Part shown: positions 43,538 to 52,744 of the stretch, piece after piece
Numbering within the stretch: the stretch's first letter is position 1
Layout: each line of letters begins with the position of its first letter
DNA from: Sandaracinaceae bacterium
Lineage (GTDB): Bacteria; Myxococcota_A; Polyangia; Polyangiales; Sandaracinaceae
Assembly (NCBI GenBank): GCA_020633195.1
Contig: JACKEC010000035.1
Location: 21,639-85,638 of the forward strand
Length of the DNA: 64,000 bases
Direction: 5' to 3'
Translations under genes and position numbers: made by a program
The notes under the pieces: generated by a model
Database searches by the model: none
Seen by the model: the letters and a program-made list of their open reading frames with translations, nothing else
Told to the model about the DNA's origin: nothing

Positions 43538-44500
43538 TCACTCCTCCGCCATGGGCGGCCCCTCGAGGGTCCAGTAGGTGACGCGGCCGATGCGCTGCTC
43601 GATGCGCGTCGTCCGCGGCGCGCCGGCGAGGAGCGCGGCGATGTCCTGGGTCACCGACCGCCGGCCGTCCCCGCGCGCGTGGCCGAGCAGGCTCGTGTCC
43701 ACCGCGCTCGCGTCGATCGTCTCGAAGTGCTCGTCGAGCGGGACGCCGTTCTCCGTGTCGCCGAGCGCCTCCGCCTCGAGGTCGTAATGGAGCGACCGAT
43801 CGTTGGCCGACGCGTACACCGTGATCCGATCCGTGAGCGGCGCGATCGCGGGCGCGATCTCCTCGATGAAGTCGTCGACCGCGACGTCCGGGGTCACGAG
43901 GATCACCTCGCCGAAGTGGGGCGGCGCGTCCTCGAGCGCGAGCGCCCGCAGCGCGGCGGTGACGGCGCGCGCGCCGAGGGATCGCGCGAGGACGTGGACG
44001 CGCGCGCGCGCCGCGAGCTCGGTGAGCCACGCGCGGAGGGCGCCCGCGGAGCGGAGCGCGCGCACCTCGTCGCCGCCGTAGGTCCCGGACGTGGGCCACG
44101 CGAAGAACGCGACGCGGCCCTCGTAGTCGAGGTCGTAGGCGAGCTGCGCCGCGCACCGCGCCGCCACCTCGAACGACACGTCGAGGCCGTGCACGAACAC
44201 GAGCACCTCCTCGCTCGTCACCGGCGCCGCGTCCGGCGAGATCGCGACGAGGGTCGAGCGGCGCACCGCGGGCCCCGTCTCGCGGGCGCCGCGGCGCGGG
44301 TCGTGCGGGAGGCGCACCGTCGCGGTCCCGTGGACGAGCTCGCCGACGCGCGGCCCGAAGAACCGATGCGGATCGGTCGTCCCGGTGGCCTCGCGCGTCG
44401 TCGCGTAGCCGACCTCGACGTCCACGCTCGGGCGCGACTCGGCGGGCTCGCCTCGACACCCCGTCATCACGACGAGGAGCCCCAGCGCGCCGCGGGTCAG
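43538..44500 (-). CDS. DUF900-type alpha/beta hydrolase, probable lipoprotein
   Basis: The enzyme core shows VLVFVHGLDVSFEVAARC (HG oxyanion motif), GRVAFFAWPTSG, and the nucleophile elbow VHVLARSLGARAV (Ser in the usual AHSMG position, with Arg before it), then ITVYASANDRSL; this is the DUF900 esterase/lipase-like pattern. The start is unusual. The only start that supplies a signal peptide (TRGALGLLVVMTGC) is CTG 44500, overlapping the cysS stop (CTGA); the first standard codons are GTG 44470 and ATG 44467, which would leave a cytosolic protein. The substrate is unknown. Confidence 0.75.
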   Translation of the reverse strand: MTRGALGLLVVMTGCRGEPAESRPSVDVEVGYATTREATGTTDPHRFFGPRVGELVHGTATVRLPHDPRRGARETGPAVRRSTLVAISPDAAPVTSEEVLVFVHGLDVSFEVAARCAAQLAYDLDYEGRVAFFAWPTSGTYGGDEVRALRSAGALRAWLTELAARARVHVLARSLGARAVTAALRALALEDAPPHFGEVILVTPDVAVDDFIEEIAPAIAPLTDRITVYASANDRSLHYDLEAEALGDTENGVPLDEHFETIDASAVDTSLLGHARGDGRRSVTQDIAALLAGAPRTTRIEQRIGRVTYWTLEGPPMAEE

Positions 44501-45993
44501 GCCTCCTCGCGGACGTCCAGGCGGATCCGCCACTCGACGCGATCGGGGCGATCCATCACCTGGATCCCCGCCTCCTCGAGCTCGGCGCGGATCGCGTCGG
44601 CTCGGTCCCACTCCTTGGCCTCGCGCGCCGCGACGCGCGCCGCGAGCTTCTCCTCGACGCCCTCGCGGGTGAGGCCGAGCGGAGGCAGGCGCTTGTCCTT
44701 CACCTCTTCGACGAACGCCTCGCCGCTGAGCTGCAGGAGCCCGAGCGCCTCGGCGAGCACGTCGAACGCGTCGAGCGCGAGCTTCGCGATCGGGCCGCCG
44801 CGCTTCTTCGCCTTCTTGTGGTTCGAGAGCCGGTTCACGGCGCGCGCGAGCTCGAACGCCATGCCGAGCGCCTTGGCGGTGTTGAGGTCGTCGTCCATCG
44901 CCGCGTAGAGCTTCTCCGGGAAGCTCGACGCGAGCTCGACCACTCGCTCGGCGTCCTTGCCGAGCCCCGCGATGACCGCCGGGATCGCCTCGGTGCCCTC
45001 CATCTGGCTCGCGTTCTCCTTCGCCTCGTAGAGGCGGGAGAGGAGCCCGAGCGCGTCGGGCAGCGCGTCGACGTTCCAGGGAAGCGGCGAGCGGTAGTGG
45101 ACCTGCAGGTAGTAGATCCGCAGCGCCTCGGCGGGGAAGACCTGGAGGACCTCCTTGATGCCGAAGGCGTTGCCCTCGCTCTTGCCCATCTTCGCGCCGC
45201 TCGCCATCGTGAGCAGCCCGTTGTGCATCCAGTAGCGCGCGTAGAGCTCGCCGCCGTGCGCGCACTCGGACTGCGCGATCTCGTTCTCGTGATGCGGGAA
45301 GACGAGATCGAGCCCGCCGCCGTGGATGTCGACCTGCGTGCCGAGCGTCGCCTGCGCCATCGCCGAGCACTCGATGTGCCAGCCGGGCCGGCCAGGACCC
45401 CACGGGCTCTCCCACGAGGGCTCGCCGGGCTTGGCCGCCTTCCAGAGCGCGAAGTCGACCGGCGTCTTCTTGCCGGGCACCGCCTCGTCGGGCTGGCGCA
45501 TGTCCTCGACCTTCTGGCGGCTGAGCTTGCCGTACTCGGGGAAGCTCGCGACGTCGAACCAGACCGAGCCCTCGTTCTCGTAGGCGTGACCGCGCTCGAC
45601 GAGGGTCCCGATCATCTCGAGGATCGTGTCCATCGACGTCGACACGCGCGGCTCGCTCGTCGGCTTGGCCAACCCGAGCGCGCGGAAGTCTTCCTGCGTC
45701 GACTGGATGTAGCGCTCGGCGAGCTCGTTCCACGCCTCGCCGTTCTCGGCGGCGCGGCGGATGATCTTGTCGTCGACGTCGGTGTAGTTCCGGACGAAGT
45801 CGACGTCCCAGCCCCGGTGCCGCAGGTAGCGAGCGACCATGTCGGAGGTCACCATCGCGCGCGCGTGCCCGACGTGGCAGTGGTCGTAGACCGTCATGCC
45901 GCAGAAGTAGAGCTTCACCTTGCCGGGCTCGGCGGGCGTGAAGGCCTCCACTTCTCTCGAGAGCGTGTTGTAGAGCCGGAACGGGGCGGGCAT
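44497..45993 (-). CDS. cysS: cysteinyl-tRNA synthetase
   Basis: The 498-aa enzyme charges tRNA-Cys. It has the zinc and substrate region LYFCGMTVYDHCHVGHAR (Cys31, HVGH 40-43 as HIGH), HIECSAMAQ, HGGGLDLVFPHHENEIAQSE and a KMSKS loop read as GAKMGKSEGN (Gly for the first Ser). I start at ATG 45993 (MPAPFRLYNTLSRE), the usual N-terminus; 12 upstream codons in frame are dispensable. The length is near the family's 460-500. It sits in a minus-strand run between a SRPBCC gene and the DUF900 gene. Confidence 0.95.
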   Translation of the reverse strand: MPAPFRLYNTLSREVEAFTPAEPGKVKLYFCGMTVYDHCHVGHARAMVTSDMVARYLRHRGWDVDFVRNYTDVDDKIIRRAAENGEAWNELAERYIQSTQEDFRALGLAKPTSEPRVSTSMDTILEMIGTLVERGHAYENEGSVWFDVASFPEYGKLSRQKVEDMRQPDEAVPGKKTPVDFALWKAAKPGEPSWESPWGPGRPGWHIECSAMAQATLGTQVDIHGGGLDLVFPHHENEIAQSECAHGGELYARYWMHNGLLTMASGAKMGKSEGNAFGIKEVLQVFPAEALRIYYLQVHYRSPLPWNVDALPDALGLLSRLYEAKENASQMEGTEAIPAVIAGLGKDAERVVELASSFPEKLYAAMDDDLNTAKALGMAFELARAVNRLSNHKKAKKRGGPIAKLALDAFDVLAEALGLLQLSGEAFVEEVKDKRLPPLGLTREGVEEKLAARVAAREAKEWDRADAIRAELEEAGIQVMDRPDRVEWRIRLDVREEA

Positions 45994-46021
45994 GCGGTGG
46001 GGAATGCGTCGAGCGCCGGGC

Positions 46022-46444
46022 TCAGTCAAGCCCTTCGAGCTGGCGCTTGGCGGAGACGAGGCCCTCCTCGAGCATCCCGAGCATCCGAGCCCGCACGGCC
46101 TGCGTCTCCTGGCCGGCCGCGGGCTCGAAATCGAGGGTCCAGCTCACCGTCGCGTGCTCGCCCCGCGCGGCCACCGCGATCCGCCCCGTCCACCGCTTCG
46201 CGTTGACGGAGTCCGAGCCCGTGTAGACGTACCCGTTGGGCAGCTCCTCGGTGAGCTCCTCGACGAGCTCCTGCCCGTCGCCGAGCCACAGCGTGCGCGT
46301 CGCGCCGACCCCCTCGCCCTCCGCGTCACAGCTCGCGACCTGAGGGTGGAAGTCGCCGAAGAGGTCGAAGGCCCCGACGAGCAGGAGCACCGCCTCGATG
46401 GGGGCGTCGATCTGCAGGCTGTATTCGATGTGCTCCATGGTCAT
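46022..46444 (-). CDS. SRPBCC (START/polyketide-cyclase-like) protein
   Basis: The 140-aa product starts at ATG 46444, overlapping the stop of the upstream gene (ATGA). It shows the helix-grip pattern: HIEYSLQIDAPIEAVLLLVGAFDLFGDFHPQV, TRTLWLGDGQELVEEL, WTGRIAVAARGEHATVSWTLDFEP and a long C-terminal helix. Members bind hydrophobic ligands; some are enzymes. No ligand can be inferred. Confidence 0.75.
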   Translation of the reverse strand: MTMEHIEYSLQIDAPIEAVLLLVGAFDLFGDFHPQVASCDAEGEGVGATRTLWLGDGQELVEELTEELPNGYVYTGSDSVNAKRWTGRIAVAARGEHATVSWTLDFEPAAGQETQAVRARMLGMLEEGLVSAKRQLEGLD

Positions 46445-47295
46445 CCGTCGATCAGCAGGGACACGTTGAGCGCGGCCGCGAGGCCCATCGCCCGGAAGAA
46501 GCGGGCGAGCTCGGCGAGCTGGTGGTCCTCGTGCTCGACGTCGTACCGCAGCGCGTGCCCGCCGAGGCGCGCGGTGTCCTGCGAGAGCTGCGCGAGCCCC
46601 TCCGCGCCGATGTGGTGCGGGACCACGCCCATGAACAACGAGCACATCATCGAGTGCGCGGGCGCGAGGTGCCCGAGCCCGAACAGCATGTGCCAGATCT
46701 GATCGCTCGAGAGCGTGAAGCCGTCGCCCCAGCGGCGCGGGGTGGCCTCGTGCGCCTCGAAGAACGTGTCGCCCTGCGCGCGCAGGTGGCGCGTGAAGCT
46801 CCCGTCCCAGCCGAAGTCCGCGAACGCGCTCGTGAGCAGCGTCCCGGCGGCGGAGTCGAGATCGACGGGGAGCTGATCGAGGAGCCACGCCTCGCTCGAG
46901 CTCCGCACGGGATAGGAGACGTAGCCGACGCAGCCGAACGCCTGGGGGCGGCACCTCGCCTCGCAGCCCTCGCAGGCGGCGGCGTGCTCGTCGAGCGCCG
47001 CCGCGCGCTGGAAGAGCGACTGCACGCTGACCGTCTCGCGCTGCGGCCCGTCGGGGCGGAGCACCATCGTCTCGAACGTCAGCTCCGCGAGCGGCCGCGT
47101 GTCGCCGCCAGCGCGCATCATGTCGCGGACGTACTCGGCCCGGCTCCGCGCCTTGAGCAGGTCCACGATCCCCTGGACCCCGAGCGCCTCCTTCGGGGAG
47201 CACTCCAGGTCCACGACGTAGTCGACGCCCATGTGCACATGGTCGCACGGATGACCTTCGTCGTCGGTCCCGAACCGTGTAGGCTCCGTCGCCAT
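46441..47295 (-). CDS. hypothetical Cys-rich protein
   Basis: The 284-aa protein starts at ATG 47295; GTG 47301 two codons up is also possible. Residues 108-130 hold a Cys cluster (CEGCEARCRPQAFGC) that could bind metal or an Fe-S cluster, and an N-terminal HPCDHVHMGVDYVVDLECSP adds His and Cys. The rest is helical (LGHLAPAHSMMCSLFMGVV). I recognise no family. Its ATG overlaps by two bases the ATG of the opposite-strand gene. It is the first gene of the run leading to cysS. Confidence 0.6.
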   Translation of the reverse strand: MATEPTRFGTDDEGHPCDHVHMGVDYVVDLECSPKEALGVQGIVDLLKARSRAEYVRDMMRAGGDTRPLAELTFETMVLRPDGPQRETVSVQSLFQRAAALDEHAAACEGCEARCRPQAFGCVGYVSYPVRSSSEAWLLDQLPVDLDSAAGTLLTSAFADFGWDGSFTRHLRAQGDTFFEAHEATPRRWGDGFTLSSDQIWHMLFGLGHLAPAHSMMCSLFMGVVPHHIGAEGLAQLSQDTARLGGHALRYDVEHEDHQLAELARFFRAMGLAAALNVSLLIDG

Positions 47296-48007
47296 GGCCA
47301 CGGAGCGATGGCTGACGCTGCCCCAGCGCGCGGGCCTTCAGACCGACGATCTCGTCCTGCTCGTCCAGGAGCTGGACAAGGATTACCAGCGCGCTTGGGA
47401 CACCTGTCAGCAGCCGCGCTTCCTGATCGAGATGGGCGCGGCCGCGGGGATCCCCGTGGACACCCTGCTCCTCGCCGCGGCCAAGTGCGTGGCCGACGCG
47501 TGGAACGACTGGAGCGGCGGCGCGACCGACGCGCGGCCGATCCAGATCGTCAACGCGGTCACCCTGTGGGCTCAGCGCGGCTCCGGCTTCGAAGAGATCT
47601 GGGGCACCTGGGAGCTCGCCGAGCACGTCCGGCGCGAGGTGCGCCAGTGGTACGAGACCCAGCAGGGCGCCGTGCTCGCGACCGCGATCGTCAACGCCGT
47701 CGACGCCGTGCACGCGCTCGCGACCGTCGCGCGCGACCTCGCCGAGCCCGAAGAGGGCCACGGCCAGGCCGACGTCGAGCGCTACCGCCGCAAGAACGCC
47801 GACCCCACGAACGCCGCGCTCGTGCACGCGATCGCCAAGCCCGTCGAGCTCGCGACCAAGGCGGGCTCCTGGTACCACTCGCACACCGAGCCGAAGGCCT
47901 CGCAGGAGGCGCACGACGGCTACGCGTACCAAATCCTCGGCTTCACGCTCCGCCAGCAGCTCGACGGCGACGCGGTCGTGCAAGGCCTCCGCGACCGCCT
48001 GCGCTAG
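47294..48007 (+). CDS. hypothetical helical protein
   Basis: The 237-aa protein starts at ATG 47294 and is mainly helical (DDLVLLVQELDKDYQRAWD, IVNAVTLWAQRGSGFEEIW, ALATVARDLAEPEEGHG). There is no signal peptide, membrane segment or motif I recognise. No clear Shine-Dalgarno is visible. It is convergent with the zinc-ribbon lipoprotein gene 9 bp beyond its stop. Confidence 0.6.
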   Translation: MATERWLTLPQRAGLQTDDLVLLVQELDKDYQRAWDTCQQPRFLIEMGAAAGIPVDTLLLAAAKCVADAWNDWSGGATDARPIQIVNAVTLWAQRGSGFEEIWGTWELAEHVRREVRQWYETQQGAVLATAIVNAVDAVHALATVARDLAEPEEGHGQADVERYRRKNADPTNAALVHAIAKPVELATKAGSWYHSHTEPKASQEAHDGYAYQILGFTLRQQLDGDAVVQGLRDRLR

Positions 48008-48016
48008 AAGCTGGCG

Positions 48017-48493
48017 TCAGACGATCGTGACGTCCGCGGGCGGCGCGCCGTAGGGCGGCGCGGGGCAGGTGCCCTCCGTCACGCAGCGCGGCAGCTGGCG
48101 GTGGCGGCGCGGGTCGTCTTCCGGATCGAAGAGGAGCTGCTGCTGGTCGACCCCCGCGTCGGGCAGGCCCGCGTCGGGCAGGCCCGCGTCCGTGCCTGCG
48201 TCGGCGTCGGCGATCCAGACCTCGCGGGTGTCCTCTTCTTCGTCGTCCGTGAACGTCGTGTCGTCGCCGCCGCTGGTCCGGTCGTCCGTCGTCTCCGTCT
48301 CGCGCTCGTCCGCCGAGCCGCAGCCGACGATCAGCGCCGCGCCCGCGAAGATGGCGGCGCGCGTGAGCTCGCGGCGCGTCACGGGGCGCAGGAGACCGGC
48401 GACGGCGCCCGTCGCGACGGCGCCGCAGAAGGGGCACGTCGGCGAGGGCAGGCGGACGTGGCGATCGCAGCTCGGGCAGGGTCCCAGGGTCAT
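48017..48493 (-). CDS. zinc-ribbon protein with internal Tat-like/lipobox segment
   Basis: The 158-aa product begins with a zinc ribbon (GPCPSCDRHVRLPSPTCPFC), then a twin-arginine segment followed by a hydrophobic stretch with lipobox (TRRELTRAAIFAGAALIVGC at about residues 39-58) and an acidic, Asp/Thr-rich tail. Two 15-bp direct repeats (48156-48185) encode the AGLPD repeats in DADAGTDAGLPDAGLPDAG. If the lipobox is processed, the zinc ribbon would be part of a very long n-region on the cytosolic side. It may instead be a single-pass protein. Function unknown. Confidence 0.65.
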   Translation of the reverse strand: MTLGPCPSCDRHVRLPSPTCPFCGAVATGAVAGLLRPVTRRELTRAAIFAGAALIVGCGSADERETETTDDRTSGGDDTTFTDDEEEDTREVWIADADAGTDAGLPDAGLPDAGVDQQQLLFDPEDDPRRHRQLPRCVTEGTCPAPPYGAPPADVTIV

Positions 48494-48516
48494 GCGCGGA
48501 GGATAGTCGCGAGCGA

Positions 48517-48711
48517 CCGGCTGAAGGAGGGGCTTCGTCAGCGTGCGGTGATGAGTCGTGCGGCTTGAGGGGTTCGACGTGAGGGGTGCGGGGCGGATCG
48601 GTGAAAGGGTCCGCGCTGCCCACCGCGCGTCGTATGCGGCCCGGTATGTTTACAGCCCCCCGGCCCGCCTGCTGGGGCCCCACGCTCGCCCGAAGCCCCT
48701 CCTTCAGTCGG
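48517..48711. repeat. 21-bp inverted repeat bracketing a 153-bp intergenic block
   Basis: Arms 48517-48537 and 48691-48711 share GGCTGAAGGAGGGGCTTCG-type sequence in opposite orientation with one mismatch (20 of 21). The block between holds no gene that I can support. The right arm covers the last codons and stop of the DIP1984-family gene. It may be a MITE-like insertion or a duplicated gene end; no target-site duplication is obvious. Confidence 0.55.
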
Positions 48712-49162
48712 CCAGCTCGGCCCGCCAGTTCGTCTCTTGGATCCGCGCGTTGAGCTCGCGCAGCTTCTTGGCGAGGTCGTCGGACTGCTTCTGCAGCTTC
48801 GACACCTTCATCGTCGCGACCCACTTGATCTCGCGGACGCTGTAGCGGTCCGGCTCCTTGCGGCAGCCCGCGAGCGCCGCGGTGAGCAACGAGTGTTGCT
48901 GCTGGAGCCGATCGCGCCGCGCGATCGCTTCGGTCAGCGTGCGCCCGTCCGGGAGCTGCGCCGCGAGGTTGGTCCTATGGATCCGCGCGACGAGCTCCTC
49001 GAGCTGCTCGAGCACGTCGACCGCCTCGTCGAGGAGCCCGTTCGGGTCTTCGTGCGGCGCCTCGTTCTCTTGCACCACCGCGTTCGCGACGACGCGCTCG
49101 CGCAGGGACGCGATCTTCTTCTGGAGGTCGGCGCGCAGGAGCAGCGCCTCGGCGAGCTTCAC
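48704..49162 (-). CDS. DIP1984-family (septicolysin-like) protein
   Basis: The 152-aa product matches the DIP1984 family along its length: MKLAEALLLRADLQKKIASLRERV, NAVVQENEAPHEDPNGLL, RIHRTNLAAQLPDGRTLTEAIARRD, REIKWVATMKVSKLQKQSDDLAKKLRELN and an IQETNW end. It is helical, probably coiled-coil, and cytosolic. Some relatives were labelled septicolysin, but the function is not established. It is the last of three minus-strand genes. Confidence 0.85.
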   Translation of the reverse strand: MKLAEALLLRADLQKKIASLRERVVANAVVQENEAPHEDPNGLLDEAVDVLEQLEELVARIHRTNLAAQLPDGRTLTEAIARRDRLQQQHSLLTAALAGCRKEPDRYSVREIKWVATMKVSKLQKQSDDLAKKLRELNARIQETNWRAELAD

Positions 49163-49175
49163 GGTGGGCCTCCCC

Positions 49176-49828
49176 TCAGCGGGCGAAGAACGACGCCGTC
49201 CAGCGGTAGGACAGGCCGCGCGCGTCGCCGAGCGACGTCAAGTCGCCGTGCACGTTGCGAAGCACGCACTCGGCCGTCTCGAGCCACGCCTCGACCCGCG
49301 CCTCGAGCCGACCGAGCCCCGCGTAGGCGTCCGCGCGGGCGCCGAGGGACTGGTTGCCGAGCATCAGGCACTGGCGGAGCGTCGTGGTGTGCGCCTTCAG
49401 CGCGTCCGAGACCGACTCGCCCTCGTCGAGCTGAGCCATCGCCGCCGCCGCGATCGGCAGCTCGGCGTCGAGCCCGAGCGCGATCACCCGCTCGTGCGGC
49501 TCCGGGAAGAAGCGGCGGTAGAGGTCGTGGTCGCGCGAGCCGCCGGTCTCGGCGAGGACCGTCTCGGCGATCTTGCTCAGCGCGAGATCGAGCGCCGCGT
49601 CGGCCACGCGGACGTGCGCGCGCGCCGCGATCGCCAGCCCGCGGAGCTGGCGGCGATCCCGCTCGATGTGCTCCCAGTCGGCGAGCACCCCGTGGATCTC
49701 CTGCGCGAGCTTGGCCAGCTCGGGATCGTCGGCCTGCGTGCCGAGGGCGAACGCGGTGAACGCGAGCTCCTCGTAGGACTCCTCCCACTCGGCGCTGGCG
49801 CCGGACGTCGTGAGCTCGAGCGCGGCGG

Positions 49829-49832
<4 letters not shown>
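49176..49832 (-). CDS. hypothetical protein, middle gene of the DIP1984 operon
   Basis: The 218-aa product starts at ATG 49832, overlapping the stop of the Gly-rich gene (ATGA). It is helical with a repeated Ala/Leu/Glu pattern (EESYEELAFTAFALGTQADDPELAKLAQEIHG, ARLEARVEAWLETAECVLRN style). No family recognised; no signal peptide. Spacing of 13 bp to the DIP1984 gene indicates one operon. Confidence 0.65.
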
Positions 49833-50548
<716 letters not shown>

Positions 50549-50622
50549 GATGACCCTCCCGGCTGCGGCGCGCACGATAGCACCCGTTGACGTGCCCCGG
50601 ACAGAGCGCCACGGTCCCGCGC

Positions 50623-51174
50623 ATGGCGCTTCTCCAGAGCAACGGCATGGCCGTCGGCACGGCCGCCCCGCCCTTCTCCCTGCCCGGCACCGACGGCGAG
50701 ACCTGGTCGCTGGACACCTTCGCCGACGCGAAGGTCCTCGTCGTCGTGTTCACGTGCAACCACTGCCCGTACGCGAAGGCCGCCGAGGATCGCCTCGTCG
50801 AGCTGCAGCGCGACTACGCCGACCGCGGCGTGCGCCTCGTCGCGATCAACCCGAACGACGCCGAGCGCTACCCCGCCGACGGCTTCGACGCGATGACCGC
50901 GCGCGCGAAGGAGAAGGGCTTCAACTTCCCCTACCTGTTCGACGAGACGCAGCAGGTCGCGCGCGCCTACGACGCCGCGTGCACCCCCGACGTCTTCGTC
51001 TTCGGGCCCGATCGGAGGCTCGTCTACAACGGCCGCATCGACGACAACTGGAAGGACGCCGGCGCCGTCACGCGACGCGACCTGCGGGACGTCGTCGACG
51101 CGACCCTCGAGGGTCGCGAGCACGGCCTCGACGTCGTCGCGTCGATGGGGTGCTCGATCAAGTGGAAGCCTTGA
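50623..51174 (+). CDS. thioredoxin-fold redoxin with CNHC motif
   Basis: The 183-aa product from ATG 50623 has the AhpC/TSA-like N-terminus (VGTAAPPFSLPGTDGETWSL), then VVVFTCNHCPYAKAAEDRL with the CxxC at Cys45 and Cys48, VRLVAINPND and the cis-Pro region DAACTPDVFVFGPD. This is the FxCNHCPY subgroup of thioredoxin-family proteins, presumed thiol reductases or peroxidases. No signal peptide, so cytosolic. The following methyltransferase gene starts four bases after the stop. Confidence 0.87.
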   Translation: MALLQSNGMAVGTAAPPFSLPGTDGETWSLDTFADAKVLVVVFTCNHCPYAKAAEDRLVELQRDYADRGVRLVAINPNDAERYPADGFDAMTARAKEKGFNFPYLFDETQQVARAYDAACTPDVFVFGPDRRLVYNGRIDDNWKDAGAVTRRDLRDVVDATLEGREHGLDVVASMGCSIKWKP

Positions 51175-51178
51175 GCGC

Positions 51179-51724
51179 GTGGCGAAGGTCCCGCCGCTGG
51201 ACATGCCGATCGAGGAGGTCCGCGAGGAGCTCGATCGCATCCGTCACCCGTTCCGCGTCGCGATCCGCCGCTCGAAGAACCCCTTCAACGTCGGCGGCGT
51301 GATCCGCACCGCGCACTCCTTCCTCGCCAAGGAGATCATCCTGATCGGGACCGAGCGCTACTACCGCAAGGGCTCGATGGGCATGCAGCGCTTCGAGCAC
51401 GTCGTGAAGGTCGACTCCGAGGAGGCCTTCGTCGCGATGGCGAAGGAGCGCGGCTGGTTCCTGAGCGTGCTCGAGAAGGACGCCGAGCGGCCCGTCGGCC
51501 TGTGGGACGCCCGGCTCCCCGAGGACTGCGTGCTCGTGATCGGCAACGAGGACGAGGGCCCCGGCGACGTCCTGCTCGAGGCCGCCGACGAGGTCGTCGC
51601 GATCCCCATGTGGGGCATCAACCACAGCTACCCGATGACCGTCGCCGCGGGCATCGTCATGGCCGAGTGGGCGCGGCGCCGCTACGCCGGCGAGGGCCGC
51701 GTCGTGGTCACCAAGAAGGGTTAG
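51179..51724 (+). CDS. TrmH/SpoU-family RNA methyltransferase
   Basis: The 181-aa product from GTG 51179 has the three SPOUT motifs in order: KNPFNVGGVIRTAHSFLAKEIILIG (motif 1), CVLVIGNEDEGPGDVLLE (motif 2) and VVAIPMWGINHSYPMTVAAGIVMAEW (motif 3). Motif 3 departs from the usual SLNVSVA (here HSYPMTVA). It should transfer a methyl group from S-adenosylmethionine to tRNA or rRNA through a trefoil-knot dimer. The site is unknown. It follows the redoxin gene by four bases. Confidence 0.83.
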   Translation: MAKVPPLDMPIEEVREELDRIRHPFRVAIRRSKNPFNVGGVIRTAHSFLAKEIILIGTERYYRKGSMGMQRFEHVVKVDSEEAFVAMAKERGWFLSVLEKDAERPVGLWDARLPEDCVLVIGNEDEGPGDVLLEAADEVVAIPMWGINHSYPMTVAAGIVMAEWARRRYAGEGRVVVTKKG

Positions 51725-51945
51725 CGCCTGAACGGCCCGCCCTCTTCGCGCTGCACCCACTTCCACGAGTCGAGCACGCTCACCCGCTCTTCCACGGAGC
51801 CGACCATGTACTGCTCGCAGAGCTTGCAGTCGGCGCAGACGAACAGATCCATCGTCGGCCCGCTCAGGCCGGCGCCGAGGTAGACCACGAAGCGCGTCGT
51901 CGCGATCTTGGAGCCGCCGCACTTCGGACACTTTCCGTCCCGCAT
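51721..51945 (-). CDS. small zinc-ribbon protein
   Basis: The 74-aa product (MRDGKCPKCGGSKIATT, then VCADCKLCEQYMVG) has CPKCG and CADC knuckles about 29 residues apart, a single zinc ribbon. The end (DSWKWVQREEGGPFRR) is charged. It is convergent with the TrmH-family gene and overlaps it by 4 bp. Function unknown. Confidence 0.65.
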   Translation of the reverse strand: MRDGKCPKCGGSKIATTRFVVYLGAGLSGPTMDLFVCADCKLCEQYMVGSVEERVSVLDSWKWVQREEGGPFRR

Positions 51946-51957
51946 GCGGCGAGCGTA

Positions 51958-52641
51958 TCAGCGGGCCAGCAGCACCGTCGCGTAGCTCCAGCCCGACTCG
52001 CCCGTCGCGAACGACACCCCGGCCATCGTCCAGCACTGGTCGAGCACCATCGACGTCGCCCCGCGGTCGGCCCAGCGACCCATCACGTCGGCGGCGCCCT
52101 GGTTGCCCACGCTGAAGAGCGCGCCCGCGTTCATGAAGTGCACCCCCGCGTCGCGGACCTGGCGGAACAGATCGCCGTCCGGGCTCGTGCTGTCGAGCAT
52201 GTCGATGTCGGCCTGATGGAGCGCGTGGCGCTCGGCCACCGCCTGCAGCCCCTCGGGTCGGGTCACCGCCTCCGAGCAGCCGCGCCCCGGGTGGGCCGCG
52301 AGCAGCTCGACCAACGTGTCCGCCCAGGCCTCGCACTCGCCGGTGGCCATGTCGCAGCCCGGCTCGATCGGCGGCGCCATCGGATCGGTCGTCGACCAGC
52401 CCGGCCCCCCGTCCGTCCCGGGCGGGGGCGGAGGCGGCGGCGGCGGGTCCATCGTCGAAGTCCCCGCGTCCGAGCCCGAGGGTGGCGGGTCCATCATCAT
52501 CCCCATCGAGTCGGGGTTGCTGGCGACGCACTGGTCGCCCATCAGCACCGTGCCCGCGCCGCAGCTGACCTCCGGCGGGTTGCAGCCCGCCGCCAACCCG
52601 AGGACCGCGACCCACGCCCAACCCGACCGTACGAGTGTCAT
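51958..52641 (-). CDS. CAP (SCP-like) domain lipoprotein
   Basis: The 227-aa protein has a signal peptide with lipobox (WVAVLGLAAGC), a Cys-containing segment, a Pro-rich linker (nine prolines in a row) and a CAP-type domain at about 100-227: LQAVAERHALHQADIDML, SPDGDLFRQVRDAGVHFM, VMGRWADRGATSMVLDQCW, GVSFATGESGWSYATVLL. The active-site histidine of canonical CAP proteins near the end is not obvious. Such proteins are extracellular, binding lipids or acting as proteases. It is upstream of the tRNA cluster and divergent from it. Confidence 0.8.
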   Translation of the reverse strand: MTLVRSGWAWVAVLGLAAGCNPPEVSCGAGTVLMGDQCVASNPDSMGMMMDPPPSGSDAGTSTMDPPPPPPPPPGTDGGPGWSTTDPMAPPIEPGCDMATGECEAWADTLVELLAAHPGRGCSEAVTRPEGLQAVAERHALHQADIDMLDSTSPDGDLFRQVRDAGVHFMNAGALFSVGNQGAADVMGRWADRGATSMVLDQCWTMAGVSFATGESGWSYATVLLAR

Positions 52642-52744
52642 GCACCCCTGCTTGGCAACCTCGGTGCCAGCGGCTCGGATCGGCCTGCGAGGGGCCTCCG
52701 TCGCCCCCTCGCGGAGCGCCGCGCGCGCCGTTGTCGCTCCCCGC

